From CAYLSO01 sp964386525 (GTDB lineage: Bacteria > Eisenbacteria > RBG-16-71-46 > DASYSL01), in contig CAYLSO010000027.1 in NCBI GenBank assembly GCA_964386525.1, positions 1 through 22,581 of the forward strand: 22,581 nucleotides of DNA, given 5' to 3'. The notes beneath the pieces were generated by a model, which was given only the letters and a program-made list of their open reading frames with translations, was not told the DNA's origin and searched no databases. Position 1 is the stretch's first letter. Each line of letters begins with the position of its first letter. Of this stretch, positions 6,856 through 14,455 are shown in pieces. Made by a program: the position numbers and the translations under genes.

Positions 6856-8118
6856 CTAGACGGTGACCTCGGTCTCGTCGCGCTCCCGGTCGGCGGCGCG
6901 GGCCGCGGGCGCCAGCCGCATGAGCTGCCCGAACTTGAGGCGCTCGTCGAGGCGACAAGACCAGACCAGCTCGTCCTTGTGCACCGTGACGTCCGGGCAG
7001 CTGTCGCACATGGAGAGCCGCCCGTCGGCCAGGACGTCCACCGGCTGGATGATCATCACCGATTGCAGGTGGAGCGGCCGGAACAGCCGCAGCGGGTCGC
7101 GCAGCACGGCCACCACGTCGCGCTTCCAGACCTCGCGCAGCCCTCCGTCCAGCACCGACAGCAGCAGCATCCAGCGTGCCCGGCGGTGCCCCTCCGGGGA
7201 CAGGTATCCGAGGTAGCGGCCGCGCCGCAGGTGATTGCTGACCTGCGCCAGCTCGGCAAACTTGGGGCCGGCGCAGCCCAGGATGCGCTTGCCGTCGCCG
7301 ATCCGCAGGGTCATCAGCCACTTGAACGAGTCCGGCTTCTCGGTGCCGTTCAAGTAGGCGCAGGGGTCGAACGCACCGCAGCGCTCGCGGAAGCGGGCGA
7401 CGACATCGGGCGCGCCGATGTCGTTGCGGTCCGGCTTGATCTTGTCGTAGGCGAGCGGCTTGGTCTCGATCTTGCGGTCGCCGACGTAGTAGTCGAACCG
7501 CCCGTCGCCCTCCACCGCCCGGATGGCGATGAACACCAGCACATGCACGATGTCGATGTGCCGACGGCCCCACTCCAGGATATCCGCGATCTGCTCGAGG
7601 TTCTCGTCGTAGACGGTGGCGTTGAAGGCGCAGGAGAGCCCGCCCACCGACGCCGCCAGCCGGGCGTAGTAGAGCCGCAGCTCGTTGAGCTCGACCTCGC
7701 TCTTGCCGGTCCAGCCGGGCCGCTTCTGCAGGCTGTCGATGTGGAAGGTGAAACCCTTGAGCCCGGCCGCCTTCAGCTCCCGTAGCAGCTCCGGCGTCAG
7801 CTCCAGCCCGTTGGTGTTGACGATCGGCTTCAGCCCGCGCCCCGCCACCAGGCGGACGACCTCGACGATCTGCGGGTGGGTGAGCGGCTCGCCGCCGGCG
7901 ATGGACACGGCGTCGGTCTGGCGGAAACGCTCGAAGACGTCCAGCTCGTGGGCGATCGTTGCGAGGCTCTTGTGGCTGCCCGGCACGTTCGCCGAGTAGC
8001 AACCGTGGCAGCGGAGGTTGCACTGCTTGGTCGGCTCGAGCCACGCGATGATGTTGTCCGTCACGCTCCACGGCAGCCGATAGAGTTTGCGGTGATCGAG
8101 AGGGGGATGCGAGCTCAT
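6856..8118 (-). CDS. Radical SAM enzyme with extra C-terminal cysteines
   Basis: This encodes 420 residues from ATG 8118; AGGAG lies 11 nt upstream, a slightly long spacing. The radical SAM cluster motif is CNLRCHGC (C33, C37, C40), followed by AGGEP (74-78) for SAM binding and NTNG (101-104), so a SAM radical core covers roughly residues 24-230. Seven further cysteines follow: C163, C247, C253, C282, C371, C374 (M-C-D-S-C-P) and C388. Their spacing in the C-terminal half suggests one or two auxiliary iron-sulphur clusters as in SPASM or twitch domains, though the canonical SPASM spacing is not clear. I cannot name the substrate. No precursor-peptide gene or quinone-pathway gene is next to it. 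Its neighbours are a peroxiredoxin downstream and a degraded secreted-protein gene upstream. Confidence 0.88.
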   Translation of the reverse strand: MSSHPPLDHRKLYRLPWSVTDNIIAWLEPTKQCNLRCHGCYSANVPGSHKSLATIAHELDVFERFRQTDAVSIAGGEPLTHPQIVEVVRLVAGRGLKPIVNTNGLELTPELLRELKAAGLKGFTFHIDSLQKRPGWTGKSEVELNELRLYYARLAASVGGLSCAFNATVYDENLEQIADILEWGRRHIDIVHVLVFIAIRAVEGDGRFDYYVGDRKIETKPLAYDKIKPDRNDIGAPDVVARFRERCGAFDPCAYLNGTEKPDSFKWLMTLRIGDGKRILGCAGPKFAELAQVSNHLRRGRYLGYLSPEGHRRARWMLLLSVLDGGLREVWKRDVVAVLRDPLRLFRPLHLQSVMIIQPVDVLADGRLSMCDSCPDVTVHKDELVWSCRLDERLKFGQLMRLAPAARAADRERDETEVTV

Positions 8119-8306
8119 GGCCAGTCGTACTCCTAGGAGGCTGCCCGGCGCGACGGCGCGGGCTGCTCGTGGCGGACCCTCGACTCCGGGTACCAAAGAA
8201 CCTAGCACGGCGCGGTCACTTCCGCTATGAGCGGCGTCATATAGGAGGCGCCTCGCGGCCTCCGGTCTTCTCCCGCGCCGGCGCGCTCGGCCCGATCGCG
8301 TGGGAG
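8119..8306. other. Intergenic stretch upstream of the radical SAM gene
   Basis: I see no intact gene here. It contains the radical SAM ribosome-binding site (AGGAG, minus strand, near 8130-8134), a 10-bp palindrome GAGGCGCCTC near 8246-8255 and a small CCGCT-ATG-AGCGG hairpin near 8220-8232. A minus-strand TATATG lies near 8238-8243 but lacks a convincing -35 box. The translation in the plus-strand frame leading into the remnant at 8307 shows no protein-like sequence. Confidence 0.35.
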
Positions 8307-8690
8307 ATGGTCACCGGCGCGCCGGGCACGCCGGTAGTGGCTTGCACCGTCCGCACCGACATCCCGGCCTTCGCCCACACGAGCTATTACTCGGACGACC
8401 TCACACCCCTGGTCACGCAATGCACGGGCGACGCGCGCGAATGCGGGGCCGGCGGCTTCCGCGTCGACCACGATCTGCCCAACACCGACCCGGCCACCGA
8501 GCTGACGTCGCCGCTGACGGCCGTCGCCGGGGCCTACGGGCCCACGGTGGCCGTCGGACTCCTCCCACCCGCGCCAGGGGTCCGTCTCAGCCTGTCGCCG
8601 AACCCGGCGCGGTCGGCGCGCTGGCGCCGAGACAGCGCCGCCAACGCCTCGGCCGACCGGCCCTTCGACCCGCCCGCCGGGCGACCGTAG
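8307..8690 (+). pseudogene. Remnant of a secreted protein, cut at the start of its sorting tail
   Basis: From the ATG at 8307 the frame reads with strong third-position G/C bias and a protein-like composition (VVACTVRTDIPAFAHTSYY, DDLTPLVTQCTGDAREC, GFRVDHDLPNTDP). It looks like the last extracellular domain of a large secreted protein. It then reaches LSLSPNPARSA, the usual opening of a FlgD-like sorting tail, and immediately degenerates into Arg/Ala/Pro-rich sequence before a TAG at 8688-8690. No signal peptide or ribosome-binding site precedes it. The likeliest reading is a gene fragment left after a 5' deletion and a 3' truncation. Alternatively it is a short functional ORF of unknown role. 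The frame upstream to 8169 is open but looks non-coding. Confidence 0.42.
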
Positions 8691-8849
8691 ACGCCCCCGG
8701 TCAAGCTTTGTAGACTGCGCGCCGACAATCATTAAGAACGGCCGCGGGTCTCGGCCGCTGGTTCCGGCCGCGCGAGTTTGACCCGTCGCGGCCGGGCCGC
8801 GCCACCGCCCCGTCGCCGCGCCGTTTGCCGCCAACCACGAAGGCCGACG
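8691..8849. other. Intergenic leader before the two-domain oxidoreductase gene
   Basis: No gene is seen. There is a CGGCCG inverted repeat with a 7-nt loop near 8740-8758 and a TTGTAG near 8708-8713 that could be a weak -35 element, but no good -10 box sits at the right distance. The ribosome-binding site GAAGG for the next gene lies at 8839-8843. Confidence 0.3.
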
Positions 8850-11000
8850 ATGAAACAGCTGCTGCAGAACCTGAGGAACGGGGAGCTGAGCCTGCTGGAG
8901 GTGCCGGTCCCGGCACGGCCGGCGGGGATGATCCTGGTCGCCACGCGCGCCTCGCTGATCAGCGCGGGCACCGAGCGCGCCACGGTCCAGGCGGCGCAGG
9001 CGAGCCTGCTCGGCAAGGCGCGGCAGCGGCCCGATCAGGTCCGCAAGATCTTCGACAACGTCAAGAAGGAAGGGCTGGCGGCCACCTTCGCCAAGGTGCG
9101 TGACAAGCTCGACCAGCCCAAGGCCCTCGGCTACTCGTCAGCCGGCGTCGTGCTCGAGGCGGACGCGGGTGAGCGGGTGCGGGCCGGCGACCGCGTGGCC
9201 TGCGGCGGCGCCGAGTACGCCACCCACGCCGAGGTCGTCGTCGTGCCGCGCAACCTCGTCGCCCCCATCCCCGGCAACCTGTCCTTCGAGGAAGCGGCCT
9301 TCGCCACGGTCGGCGCCATCGCGCTGCAAGGCGTGCGGCGCGCCGAGGTGGGCTTCGGCAGCCGCGTGCTGGTGATCGGCCTCGGTCTGCTCGGCCAGAT
9401 CACCTGGCAGCTGCTCGAGGACGCCGGCTGCGAGGTGATCGGCGCGGACATCTCCGCCGAGATGGTGGATCTCGCCGCCCAGCTGGGACTCGCCCGCGCG
9501 CTGGTGCGCGGCCGCGACGACGTCGAAGGCGCCTGCGCGGCGGCCACGGACGGCCACGGCGTGGACGCGGTGATCATCACCGCCGCCGCCAAGAGCCGCG
9601 ACCCCATCGAGCTGGCGGGGGCGGTGGCTCGCGAGCGCGGCCGCGTGGTGGTGGTGGGCGCGGTGCCCATGGAGGTGCCGCGCGAGCCGTTCTACCGCAA
9701 GGAGCTGGACGTCGTCATCAGCCGCTCCTACGGGCCGGGCCGCTACGATCCGGAGTACGAGGAGGGCGGCGTCGACTACCCCTACGCGCACGCCCGCTGG
9801 ACCGAGGGGCGCAACCTGGCCGCGGTCCTCGAGGCCATCGCCCGCGGCCGCGTGCGGGTTCAGCCTTTGATCACGCACCGCTTCCCGCTCGAGCAGGCGG
9901 AGCGGGCCTACGCCATCGTCTCGGGCGCCGACCGGCAGCCGCACGTCGGCATCGTGCTGACCTACTCGGAGACGCCGGCGCTGGCGCCACAGGTGGCGCT
10001 GCGGACGCTCCCGGCGCAGCCCGCCGCCGGCCGGGTGGGGATCGCCTTCGTCGGCGCCGGCTCCTTCGCGCGCAGCCACCTCCTGCCGCACCTCAAGGGA
10101 CGCACCGACGCCGAGCTGGTGACCGTCGCCACGGCGCGCGGCTACACGGCGGCCGACGTGGCCAGGAAGTTCGGCTTCGCGGAAGCGGCCTCCGACGCCC
10201 AGCGCGCGCTGGCCGACGAGCGCGTGCAGGCGGTGTTCATCGCCACCCGCCACGACGAGCACGCCCGTCTGGTGCAGGCGGCGCTCGCCGCCGGCAAGCA
10301 CGTCTTCGTCGAGAAGCCGCTGGCCGTCACGAGCGCCGAGCTGGGCGCGCTGCTGCCCGCCGCTTCCCGTTGCGGCCGCGTGCTGCAGGTGGGCTTCAAC
10401 CGGCGCTTCTCGCCGCTGGCCGTCGCGCTGCGGCAGGCCCTGGCCGGCGCGGCGGCTCCCGTCCAGGTCACCTACCGCGTCAACGCCGGGCCGCTGCCCG
10501 CCGACCACTGGCTGCTCGACCCCCGCGCCGGCGGCGGCCGCATGATCGGCGAGGGCTGCCACTTCCTCGATCTCATCCAGTTCCTGACCGGCGAGTCCCC
10601 GGCGCGCGTCACGGCGGCCGCCTTCGGCGACGACGCCACGGGGGCGAGCACCGTCCTGCTCGAGATGTCGGGCGGCTCGGTGGGCGTGCTGGTCTACCAG
10701 GCCAACGCATCGCCCCGCGTGCCCAAGGAGCGCGTCGAGGCCTTCGCGGGCGGCCGCGGCGGCGTGCTGCACGATTGGCGTTCGGTGGACCTGCTCGAGG
10801 GGCGCCGGGCGCGCACGCTCAAGGCGAGCGGCCAGGCCAAGGGCTTCGCCGAGGAGATCGCGGCGTTCTTCGCCTCACTGCGCACGGGAACGCCCGCCAT
10901 CCCGCTGGAGAGCCTGGCCTACACGACGGCGGCGACCTTCGCCGTGCGGCAGTCGATCGCCGAGCGCCGGGCGGTGGAAGTGACCCTGCCGCCCGGCTGA
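8850..11000 (+). CDS. Two-domain oxidoreductase: MDR dehydrogenase fused to Gfo/Idh/MocA
   Basis: This encodes 716 residues; ATG 8850 follows GAAGG at 7 nt. Residues 1-375 are a medium-chain dehydrogenase with Rossmann motif GLGLLG (177-182) and the SAGTER segment (38-43) where zinc enzymes usually carry a catalytic Cys, so the catalytic zinc is probably absent. Residues 395-716 are a Gfo/Idh/MocA dehydrogenase: dinucleotide motif FVGAGSFA (400-407), the signature VEKPLAVT (487-494), and GGGRMIGEGCHFLD further on. Proteins of this bi-domain type are usually found in capsule or exopolysaccharide clusters, where they are thought to act on nucleotide sugars or glycosyl units. Here the only polysaccharide-type neighbour is the convergent WecG/TagA-type transferase 16 nt away. 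Substrate is unknown. Confidence 0.92.
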   Translation: MKQLLQNLRNGELSLLEVPVPARPAGMILVATRASLISAGTERATVQAAQASLLGKARQRPDQVRKIFDNVKKEGLAATFAKVRDKLDQPKALGYSSAGVVLEADAGERVRAGDRVACGGAEYATHAEVVVVPRNLVAPIPGNLSFEEAAFATVGAIALQGVRRAEVGFGSRVLVIGLGLLGQITWQLLEDAGCEVIGADISAEMVDLAAQLGLARALVRGRDDVEGACAAATDGHGVDAVIITAAAKSRDPIELAGAVARERGRVVVVGAVPMEVPREPFYRKELDVVISRSYGPGRYDPEYEEGGVDYPYAHARWTEGRNLAAVLEAIARGRVRVQPLITHRFPLEQAERAYAIVSGADRQPHVGIVLTYSETPALAPQVALRTLPAQPAAGRVGIAFVGAGSFARSHLLPHLKGRTDAELVTVATARGYTAADVARKFGFAEAASDAQRALADERVQAVFIATRHDEHARLVQAALAAGKHVFVEKPLAVTSAELGALLPAASRCGRVLQVGFNRRFSPLAVALRQALAGAAAPVQVTYRVNAGPLPADHWLLDPRAGGGRMIGEGCHFLDLIQFLTGESPARVTAAAFGDDATGASTVLLEMSGGSVGVLVYQANASPRVPKERVEAFAGGRGGVLHDWRSVDLLEGRRARTLKASGQAKGFAEEIAAFFASLRTGTPAIPLESLAYTTAATFAVRQSIAERRAVEVTLPPG

Positions 11001-11016
11001 ACCGGCCGCCCCCGGC

Positions 11017-11796
11017 TCAGCGCGGCTGCGGCCCGCTCCCCCGCACCAACTCGCGCGCGATGAGCCACGCGAAGTGCAGGTTCGTGGTCAGGTAACGCCT
11101 CCACATCTTGCGCGGCTCCTGGAGCAGGCGGTAGGCCCATTCCATCCCCGCCGCCTGCCAGGCCATGGGGGCGCGCTTGACGAGCCCCGCGATCACGTCG
11201 AAGGATCCCCCCACTCCCATGGCGAACGGCAGGCCGAGCGCATCGCGATGGCGCAGCAGGAAGCGCTCCTTGCGCGGCGTGGGCAGGGCCACGAAGAGCA
11301 GGTCGGGGCGCGCGGCACGGACGGCCGCGACGATGCCCTCCTCCTCCGCCGCATCCGCCTCGCTCCAATAGCCGTGATGGAGACCCGCTACCTCGAGCGC
11401 GGGCCAGCGCTCGCGCAGCCGGGCCACGCAGGCCGCGACCGCCTCCGGCCGCGCCCCCAGGAAGTACGGCCGGAAGCCGCGGCGGGCCGCGAGTTCGACC
11501 AGCCGCAGCATGAGGTCGATGCCGGCGATGCGCTCGGGCAGCGGCCGGTCGAGCAGGCGGCTCGCCCACACGATGGGCGCCCCGTCGGCGTGGATGCGGT
11601 CGAAGCCGGCGATCAGCTCGCGGAACTCGGGATCGCGCGCGATCTGCGAGACCTTCGCCGCGTTGAGCGCCAGGTGGAGGACGGGCCGGGAACGGCGATC
11701 GAGGATGACCCTCTCGATGCCCGCGACGGCTTCATCCATGGTCTCCGCGCGGACGGGGAGGCCGAACAGGACGCGGTGGGGGGAGTCCTGATCCAT
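11017..11796 (-). CDS. WecG/TagA/CpsF family glycosyltransferase (GT26)
   Basis: This encodes 259 residues if started at ATG 11796 (MDQDSPHRVLFG). A GTG at 11832 would add 12 residues and neither start has a well-spaced ribosome-binding site, so the N-terminus is uncertain. The family transfers a sugar such as N-acetylmannosamine(uronate) from UDP onto a lipid-linked acceptor at the cytoplasmic membrane, for teichoic acid linkage, enterobacterial common antigen or exopolysaccharide. Visible family blocks are LNAAKV (44-49), FDRIHADGAPIVWASRLL (65-82) with the conserved D71, RIAGIDLM (89-96), FVALPTPRKE (168-177), GVGGSFDVIAG (194-204) and EWAYRLLQEPRKMWRRYL (219-236), which belongs to the membrane-associating C-terminal part. 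It converges on the two-domain oxidoreductase and may work with it on a surface glycan. Confidence 0.93.
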   Translation of the reverse strand: MDQDSPHRVLFGLPVRAETMDEAVAGIERVILDRRSRPVLHLALNAAKVSQIARDPEFRELIAGFDRIHADGAPIVWASRLLDRPLPERIAGIDLMLRLVELAARRGFRPYFLGARPEAVAACVARLRERWPALEVAGLHHGYWSEADAAEEEGIVAAVRAARPDLLFVALPTPRKERFLLRHRDALGLPFAMGVGGSFDVIAGLVKRAPMAWQAAGMEWAYRLLQEPRKMWRRYLTTNLHFAWLIARELVRGSGPQPR

Positions 11797-11899
11797 GGCC
11801 GGCATTCTGGAACTTCGACGGCCCTTTGTCACGCCCTACCCGGCGTGCCCCGCGCAGCGGCCACCAGCCCCGGCGGCCGCCGCGGCGCGCCGCCCGGCG

Positions 11900-14359
11900 T
11901 CAATCGAGCACGACGAAACGCTGCACGGCCACCGCGCCCCCGGCCTGCAGCCGGCAGAAGTAGACGCCCCCCAAGAGCCGGGCGCCGCGGGCGTCGGCGC
12001 CGTCCCAGCGCACCGCGTGCCTGCCGGCCGGGTACTGCCCGCCCGCCAGAGCGGCCACCCGGCGGCCGGCCACGTCGTAGACCGCCAGGTCCACCACTGT
12101 CGCCGCCGGGATCTCGAAGGCCAGCGCCACGGCGCCGGCGCTCGGATTGGGCGCCGGCACCGCGAGCCGCAGGGCGGCCCGCGCGGCGGGCTCCGCCGGG
12201 ACCTCGACGGTGGCGTCCGGCACGAAGCCCAGCGCATCGAGAGCCGGCGCGATCTCCGGGTTGCTCATGAAGCGGTCCCACAGGAGCTGGCTGCGCGCGT
12301 TCTCGATCATCACCGCGATCGGCCCCTGGTCGATGGCGATGTAGCTGCCGGCGTACCAATTGCTGCCCGGGTTGAAGGCATCGCGGTAGCCGAACGGGCC
12401 CCAGAGCTTCTGCCCGTGGGTGCGGTACATCGCCTTCAGCGCCGCGAGCGACTGCGTGTACGTGTAGGGCATCGACGACAGCGCGGCGCTGGGCGTGATG
12501 GTGCCGTTGTCGTTCGAGTACGGCGCGTGCACGCCGTAGCCCCCAGGGTCGTCGGAGGCGGTGAGACCCCAGATCTCCGCGCTGTAACCGACGCGGCCGC
12601 CGGGATTGGCGGCGCAGTAGGACCAGTTGATCAGCGAGTGGTGCCGGTTCTGCAGGAAGTAGTTGGCGTAGGCGTCGCGGCGCCCGCGCGGGTCGAAGCC
12701 GAGGAACGTGTAGTGGGCGTAGAACAGCGCCCCGCCCCAGTCGGGCCCCACCGGCAGCAGATAGCCGTAGAAGCTCTTGCCGTTGACCATCGCGCCGCCG
12801 CGCGCCCAGCCCTCGTGGTAGCAGCGCGCCGGGATGGGGTGCGTGGGCGAGGCCACCGCCAGCAGGTAGGTGATCATGCCCTCGTGCCAGCCGGAGATCG
12901 GCATGCTCTGGGTGAAGCCCGTGGTCGGCGACCAGTGCCAGTAGAGTACGTTGCCGGGAGACGCCGGGCGGTACCAGTCCCAGTCCACTCCCTCCCAGAG
13001 CTGCGTGGCCAGCGCGCGGATGGCGGCCTCGTCGGCGTGCGCGCCGTCGAAGTACTGCCGGGCGGCGAGCAGGCCCTCCATCAGGTAGGCGGTCTCCACG
13101 AGGTCGCCGCTGTAGTCGCTGGGACCGTTGAACGGGAGGGCCGCGCCGGTAGTCCCGTTCAGCCAGTGCGGGAACGCCCCGTGATACTTCTGCGCGTTGA
13201 CGGCGAGGAACTGCGCGATCTGCAGCACGCGCGCGCGCCCCTCCTCCCGGGGGATGAAGCCGCGGTCGGCCGCCGCCACGATGGCCATGATGCCCATGCC
13301 GGTGCCGCCGGAGGCGCAGGTGTTGCCCGACCCGTAGCGCTCGCGCGCCAGGCCCGACACCGGGTGGCCGTGCAGCCAGAAGTAGCGGAACGCGGCCTCC
13401 TCGGCCATGTCGAGCCACTGCTCGTCGGTCATCGCGGCGGTGGCGACGCTGTCCGGCTCTCCCGGCGCCGAGGCGTTGAGACTCCAGTCGAGGGCCACGG
13501 CGCGGTAGACCCCCGGAGCGCCCGGAGCGCCCAGCCAGTCCGCGTAGCCGCCGTCCTCGGCGCGCGCGTCGCCGATGCGCACCCAGGCGGCGCCGACCAG
13601 CTTCTCGATGCGCATCGACTCGGCGTCGGGATCGGCCGCCGCATCCCAGCGCACCTCGGCGTGGCGCTCGAAGCTGCGCGTCGCCGTCTGCGGCGCCGCC
13701 GGCGGCGCCCCGTCGGCGCTCACGATGCGGATCTCGTCGAGGGCGAGCGTGCGGGTGACACCCGAGGCCACGGCCGGGTTCTGCCCGAAGAACACCTTGT
13801 TGATCTTCGCGAGGTCGGCGGATCCGGGGTTCTGCCGGAACACCGACAGGGGCACGCTGACGCGCGTCCAGGCGTCGGCCGGCACGCCGGCGCAGAACTG
13901 GGAGAGGGCCTGCCGCGGCGTGCGCACGTTGCCCTGGTCCTCGAGGAAGATCATCGGCAGCTCGCTCGCCGCCACCGCGCTGGCGCCCCACGCCATGAAC
14001 ACGAGCGAGTCGTAGGGCGACGTGTCGTAGGCCGACCAGCCCGGCGCCGCGGCGGTGAGCGCCCAGTCCCCGCCGGGCGCCGACAGCCAGCTCAGGCGCA
14101 GGGCGTTGCCGCCGAGGAACGGGTGGCGCGGATCCACCGGGAAGTGGCTGGTCTGCGCCAGGTCCACCCAGCTGCCGCCGCTGCGGTTGCCCCAGCTCGT
14201 GTCGTAGAAGGTGGTATCGGTACTGTCGCCGAAGTAGCGGATGCCGGCGGCGTGGGCCGTGGCGGCTCCCAGGCAGCAGGCGAGGGTGAGGAGGGCGGCA
14301 ACGACGGCCCTGGGGTGCGTATTCGTCTGGCTAAACCTGCGTGCACGATGGCTGGTCAT
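11900..14359 (-). CDS. Secreted GH144-like (Glycoamylase fold) beta-glucanase with sorting tail
   Basis: This encodes 819 residues. ATG 14359 is followed by a signal peptide (about 1-37, ending ATAHAAG). Only a very close GAGG precedes it, so initiation may be weak or leaderless. Residues 40-213 look like a beta-sandwich carbohydrate-binding-type module. Residues 219-305 resemble an Fn3-like domain. Residues 310-715 match the family called glucoamylase/GH144 (PF10091), with AFRYFW (323-328), ASGGTGMGIMAIVAAADRGFI (349-369), SGWHEGMITYLLA (489-501), EIWGLTASDDPGGYG (595-609) and YIAIDQGPIAVMIEN (673-687). Characterised GH144 enzymes are endo-beta-1,2-glucanases. Residues 735-819 are a FlgD-like sorting tail (APNPSAG, YDVAGRRV, WDGADARG, GVYFCRL). 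The role is probably extracellular glucan degradation. Substrate is inferred from the family only. Palindromes at 11872-11881 and 11882-11893 follow the stop and may help termination. Confidence 0.88.
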   Translation of the reverse strand: MTSHRARRFSQTNTHPRAVVAALLTLACCLGAATAHAAGIRYFGDSTDTTFYDTSWGNRSGGSWVDLAQTSHFPVDPRHPFLGGNALRLSWLSAPGGDWALTAAAPGWSAYDTSPYDSLVFMAWGASAVAASELPMIFLEDQGNVRTPRQALSQFCAGVPADAWTRVSVPLSVFRQNPGSADLAKINKVFFGQNPAVASGVTRTLALDEIRIVSADGAPPAAPQTATRSFERHAEVRWDAAADPDAESMRIEKLVGAAWVRIGDARAEDGGYADWLGAPGAPGVYRAVALDWSLNASAPGEPDSVATAAMTDEQWLDMAEEAAFRYFWLHGHPVSGLARERYGSGNTCASGGTGMGIMAIVAAADRGFIPREEGRARVLQIAQFLAVNAQKYHGAFPHWLNGTTGAALPFNGPSDYSGDLVETAYLMEGLLAARQYFDGAHADEAAIRALATQLWEGVDWDWYRPASPGNVLYWHWSPTTGFTQSMPISGWHEGMITYLLAVASPTHPIPARCYHEGWARGGAMVNGKSFYGYLLPVGPDWGGALFYAHYTFLGFDPRGRRDAYANYFLQNRHHSLINWSYCAANPGGRVGYSAEIWGLTASDDPGGYGVHAPYSNDNGTITPSAALSSMPYTYTQSLAALKAMYRTHGQKLWGPFGYRDAFNPGSNWYAGSYIAIDQGPIAVMIENARSQLLWDRFMSNPEIAPALDALGFVPDATVEVPAEPAARAALRLAVPAPNPSAGAVALAFEIPAATVVDLAVYDVAGRRVAALAGGQYPAGRHAVRWDGADARGARLLGGVYFCRLQAGGAVAVQRFVVLD

Positions 14360-14418
14360 GCCTCGATTGTGGGACAGCGCCCCCCCGCTCCGCAACCGGC
14401 CGCCGCCGTCGCCGGCAG

Positions 14419-14447
14419 TTGACGCGCGGCCGCGCCGCTGTGAGACT
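14419..14447 (+). promoter_or_regulatory. Possible promoter giving a leaderless transcript
   Basis: TTGACG at 14419-14424 (five of six consensus bases) is 17 bp from GAGACT at 14442-14447 (A at position 2, T at position 6, three of six overall). Transcription would begin at about 14454, directly at the ATG at 14456, which has no ribosome-binding site. The -10 box is weak, so this is tentative. Confidence 0.4.
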
Positions 14448-14455
14448 GCGCCGCG

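Noticed and set aside
11795..14422. Long plus-strand ORF opposite the GH144 gene.
   Set aside because: Low-complexity Arg/Val/His/Gly composition; the minus-strand frame has a signal peptide, domain motifs and a sorting tail.
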